Source of the DNA: Pseudoneobacillus sp052180215
Lineage (GTDB): Bacteria; Bacillota; Bacilli; Bacillales; Cytobacillaceae
NCBI RefSeq assembly: GCF_052180215.1
Contig: NZ_CP197471.1
Location: forward strand, 1,832,001 to 1,896,000
Reading direction: 5' to 3'
Length of the DNA stretch: 64,000 nucleotides
A program made the translations under genes and the position numbers. Shown piece by piece: positions 63,510 to 64,000 of the stretch; position 1 is the stretch's first letter, and every line of letters begins with the position of its first letter. The notes beneath the pieces were generated by a model, which was not told the DNA's origin, made no database searches, and saw nothing but the letters and a program-made list of their open reading frames with translations.

Positions 63510-64000
63510 ATGAACATTGAAAAGATAGATTTTCATGTAAATGGGTTAAATTATACGATTCGTTCTGCCGTCAAAAAAGATGCACAAGAGTTGTCAGATT
63601 TGAGACTACAAATTGACGGTGAGACAGAAAACATGGATAGAGAAAAAGGGGAGGCTTTCCTCGATCAACAAGCCTTTGAACACGTAATAAAAGTAGATAC
63701 TAAGAATCCTAGAAATCTTTTTTTAGTAGCTGTAGCGAATGAGCGGATTGTTGGATTCTCAAGATGTGAAGGGAGTAATCTGAAGAGATTCTCTCATAGA
63801 GTAGAGTTTGGGGTCGGTGTTTTAAAAGAATTTTGGGGATTTGGGATTGGAAAAAATCTATTAAAAGAATCTATTTCTTGGGCTGATTTGAATGGTATTA
63901 AGAAAATGAATTTAAATGTGACAGAAATAAACGAAAAGGCCATTAGGCTTTACGAAAAGCTTGGATTTGAAATAGAAGGAGTATTAAAAAAAGACAAGCT
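63510..64000 (+). CDS. GNAT N-acetyltransferase, 3' truncated
   Basis: The gene starts at ATG 63510 (GGAACGGAG upstream) and runs off the window end, so at least 163 residues are visible. The GNAT motifs are VEFGVGVLKEFWGFGIGKNLL (acetyl-CoA loop, variant of QxxGxG/A) and INEKAIRLYEKLGFEIEG. The family is clear; the substrate is unknown. It is probably a small-molecule or ribosomal-protein acetyltransferase of the RimI/RimJ-like sort. Confidence 0.88.
   Translation, partial: MNIEKIDFHVNGLNYTIRSAVKKDAQELSDLRLQIDGETENMDREKGEAFLDQQAFEHVIKVDTKNPRNLFLVAVANERIVGFSRCEGSNLKRFSHRVEFGVGVLKEFWGFGIGKNLLKESISWADLNGIKKMNLNVTEINEKAIRLYEKLGFEIEGVLKKDK

Overview
The window is about 64 kb of low-GC chromosome from a Bacillus-like Firmicute (Bacillaceae). 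The 16S and 23S rRNA sequences are of Bacillus type. The T-box leader upstream of threonyl-tRNA synthetase, the fluoride riboswitch, the YrhG/YrhE/YrhD-like formate genes, the YjfB-like and YlaM-like proteins, and the purine-rich ribosome binding sites with frequent TTG/GTG starts all agree with this. I do not assign a species. The window opens inside htpG and closes inside a GNAT acetyltransferase gene.

Region by region. 1-5.8 kb: end of htpG, alpha/beta hydrolase, amidase-signature protein, glutaminase, a small membrane protein and an OsmC-type protein. 5.8-11.1 kb: a formate module (FNT channel, 993-residue formate dehydrogenase, DUF1641 protein, an HMA-like protein without its metal-binding cysteines, and a 45-residue four-cysteine protein), with a small divergent gene upstream. 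11.2-11.5 kb: a small type I toxin gene of the holin-like kind. 11.6-26.9 kb: single-gene metabolic and envelope functions (phosphatase, hydroxyacid dehydrogenase, acetamidase/formamidase, VOC protein behind a MerR-type promoter, C39-like lipoprotein, frameshifted MerR regulator, Nudix, methyltransferase, 2H phosphoesterase, EamA transporter, C26 peptidase, amidohydrolase, nitronate monooxygenase, lipoprotein, PfkB kinase, CAP protein). 27.0-32.5 kb: a complete rRNA operon 16S - tRNA-Ala(UGC) - 23S - 5S with promoters and terminator. 32.5-35.5 kb: a 31-residue membrane peptide gene, then an IS21-family element (istA/istB) inserted in a GNAT gene, with a 7-bp target duplication. 35.6-42.4 kb: methyltransferase, secreted protein, acetyltransferase, ComB-like phosphatase, then three tandem T-boxes and thrZ-like ThrRS. 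42.4-53.8 kb: YjfB-like protein, two unknown genes behind a 22-bp palindrome, HpaB-like monooxygenase, HIT, DUF421, ZIP transporter, DUF1272, OatA-like acyltransferase, two small unknowns, then a MetC-like lyase, tryptophan 2,3-dioxygenase and DUF488. 53.8-64 kb: lysine-rich peptide gene, ABC-F ATPase, MFS transporter, a 52-bp tandem repeat array, CorA-like transporter, fluoride riboswitch with a crcB pair, LysM amidase, an unknown gene, HEFGH metalloprotein and the truncated GNAT gene.

Most genes are monocistronic or in pairs, separated by clear intrinsic terminators. Linked groups are the formate module, the crcB pair, istA-istB and the metC-like/kynA/DUF488 run. Intergenic regions are rich in palindromic repeats: a family of about 190 bp built from inverted TCCGTTAT/GGAC units (three good copies, one decayed copy), one of which lies inside a MITE-like element with 27-bp inverted ends; a 52-bp tandem array with the same TGTCCGAT core; a 34-bp repeat pair; and two other hairpin elements. 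I found no CRISPR array, prophage or large novel defence system. The observations most worth following are the type I toxin locus, the MerR-type operator, the triple T-box with an insertion, the repeat families, the accessory proteins of the formate operon, and the MetC-like/tryptophan dioxygenase pairing.
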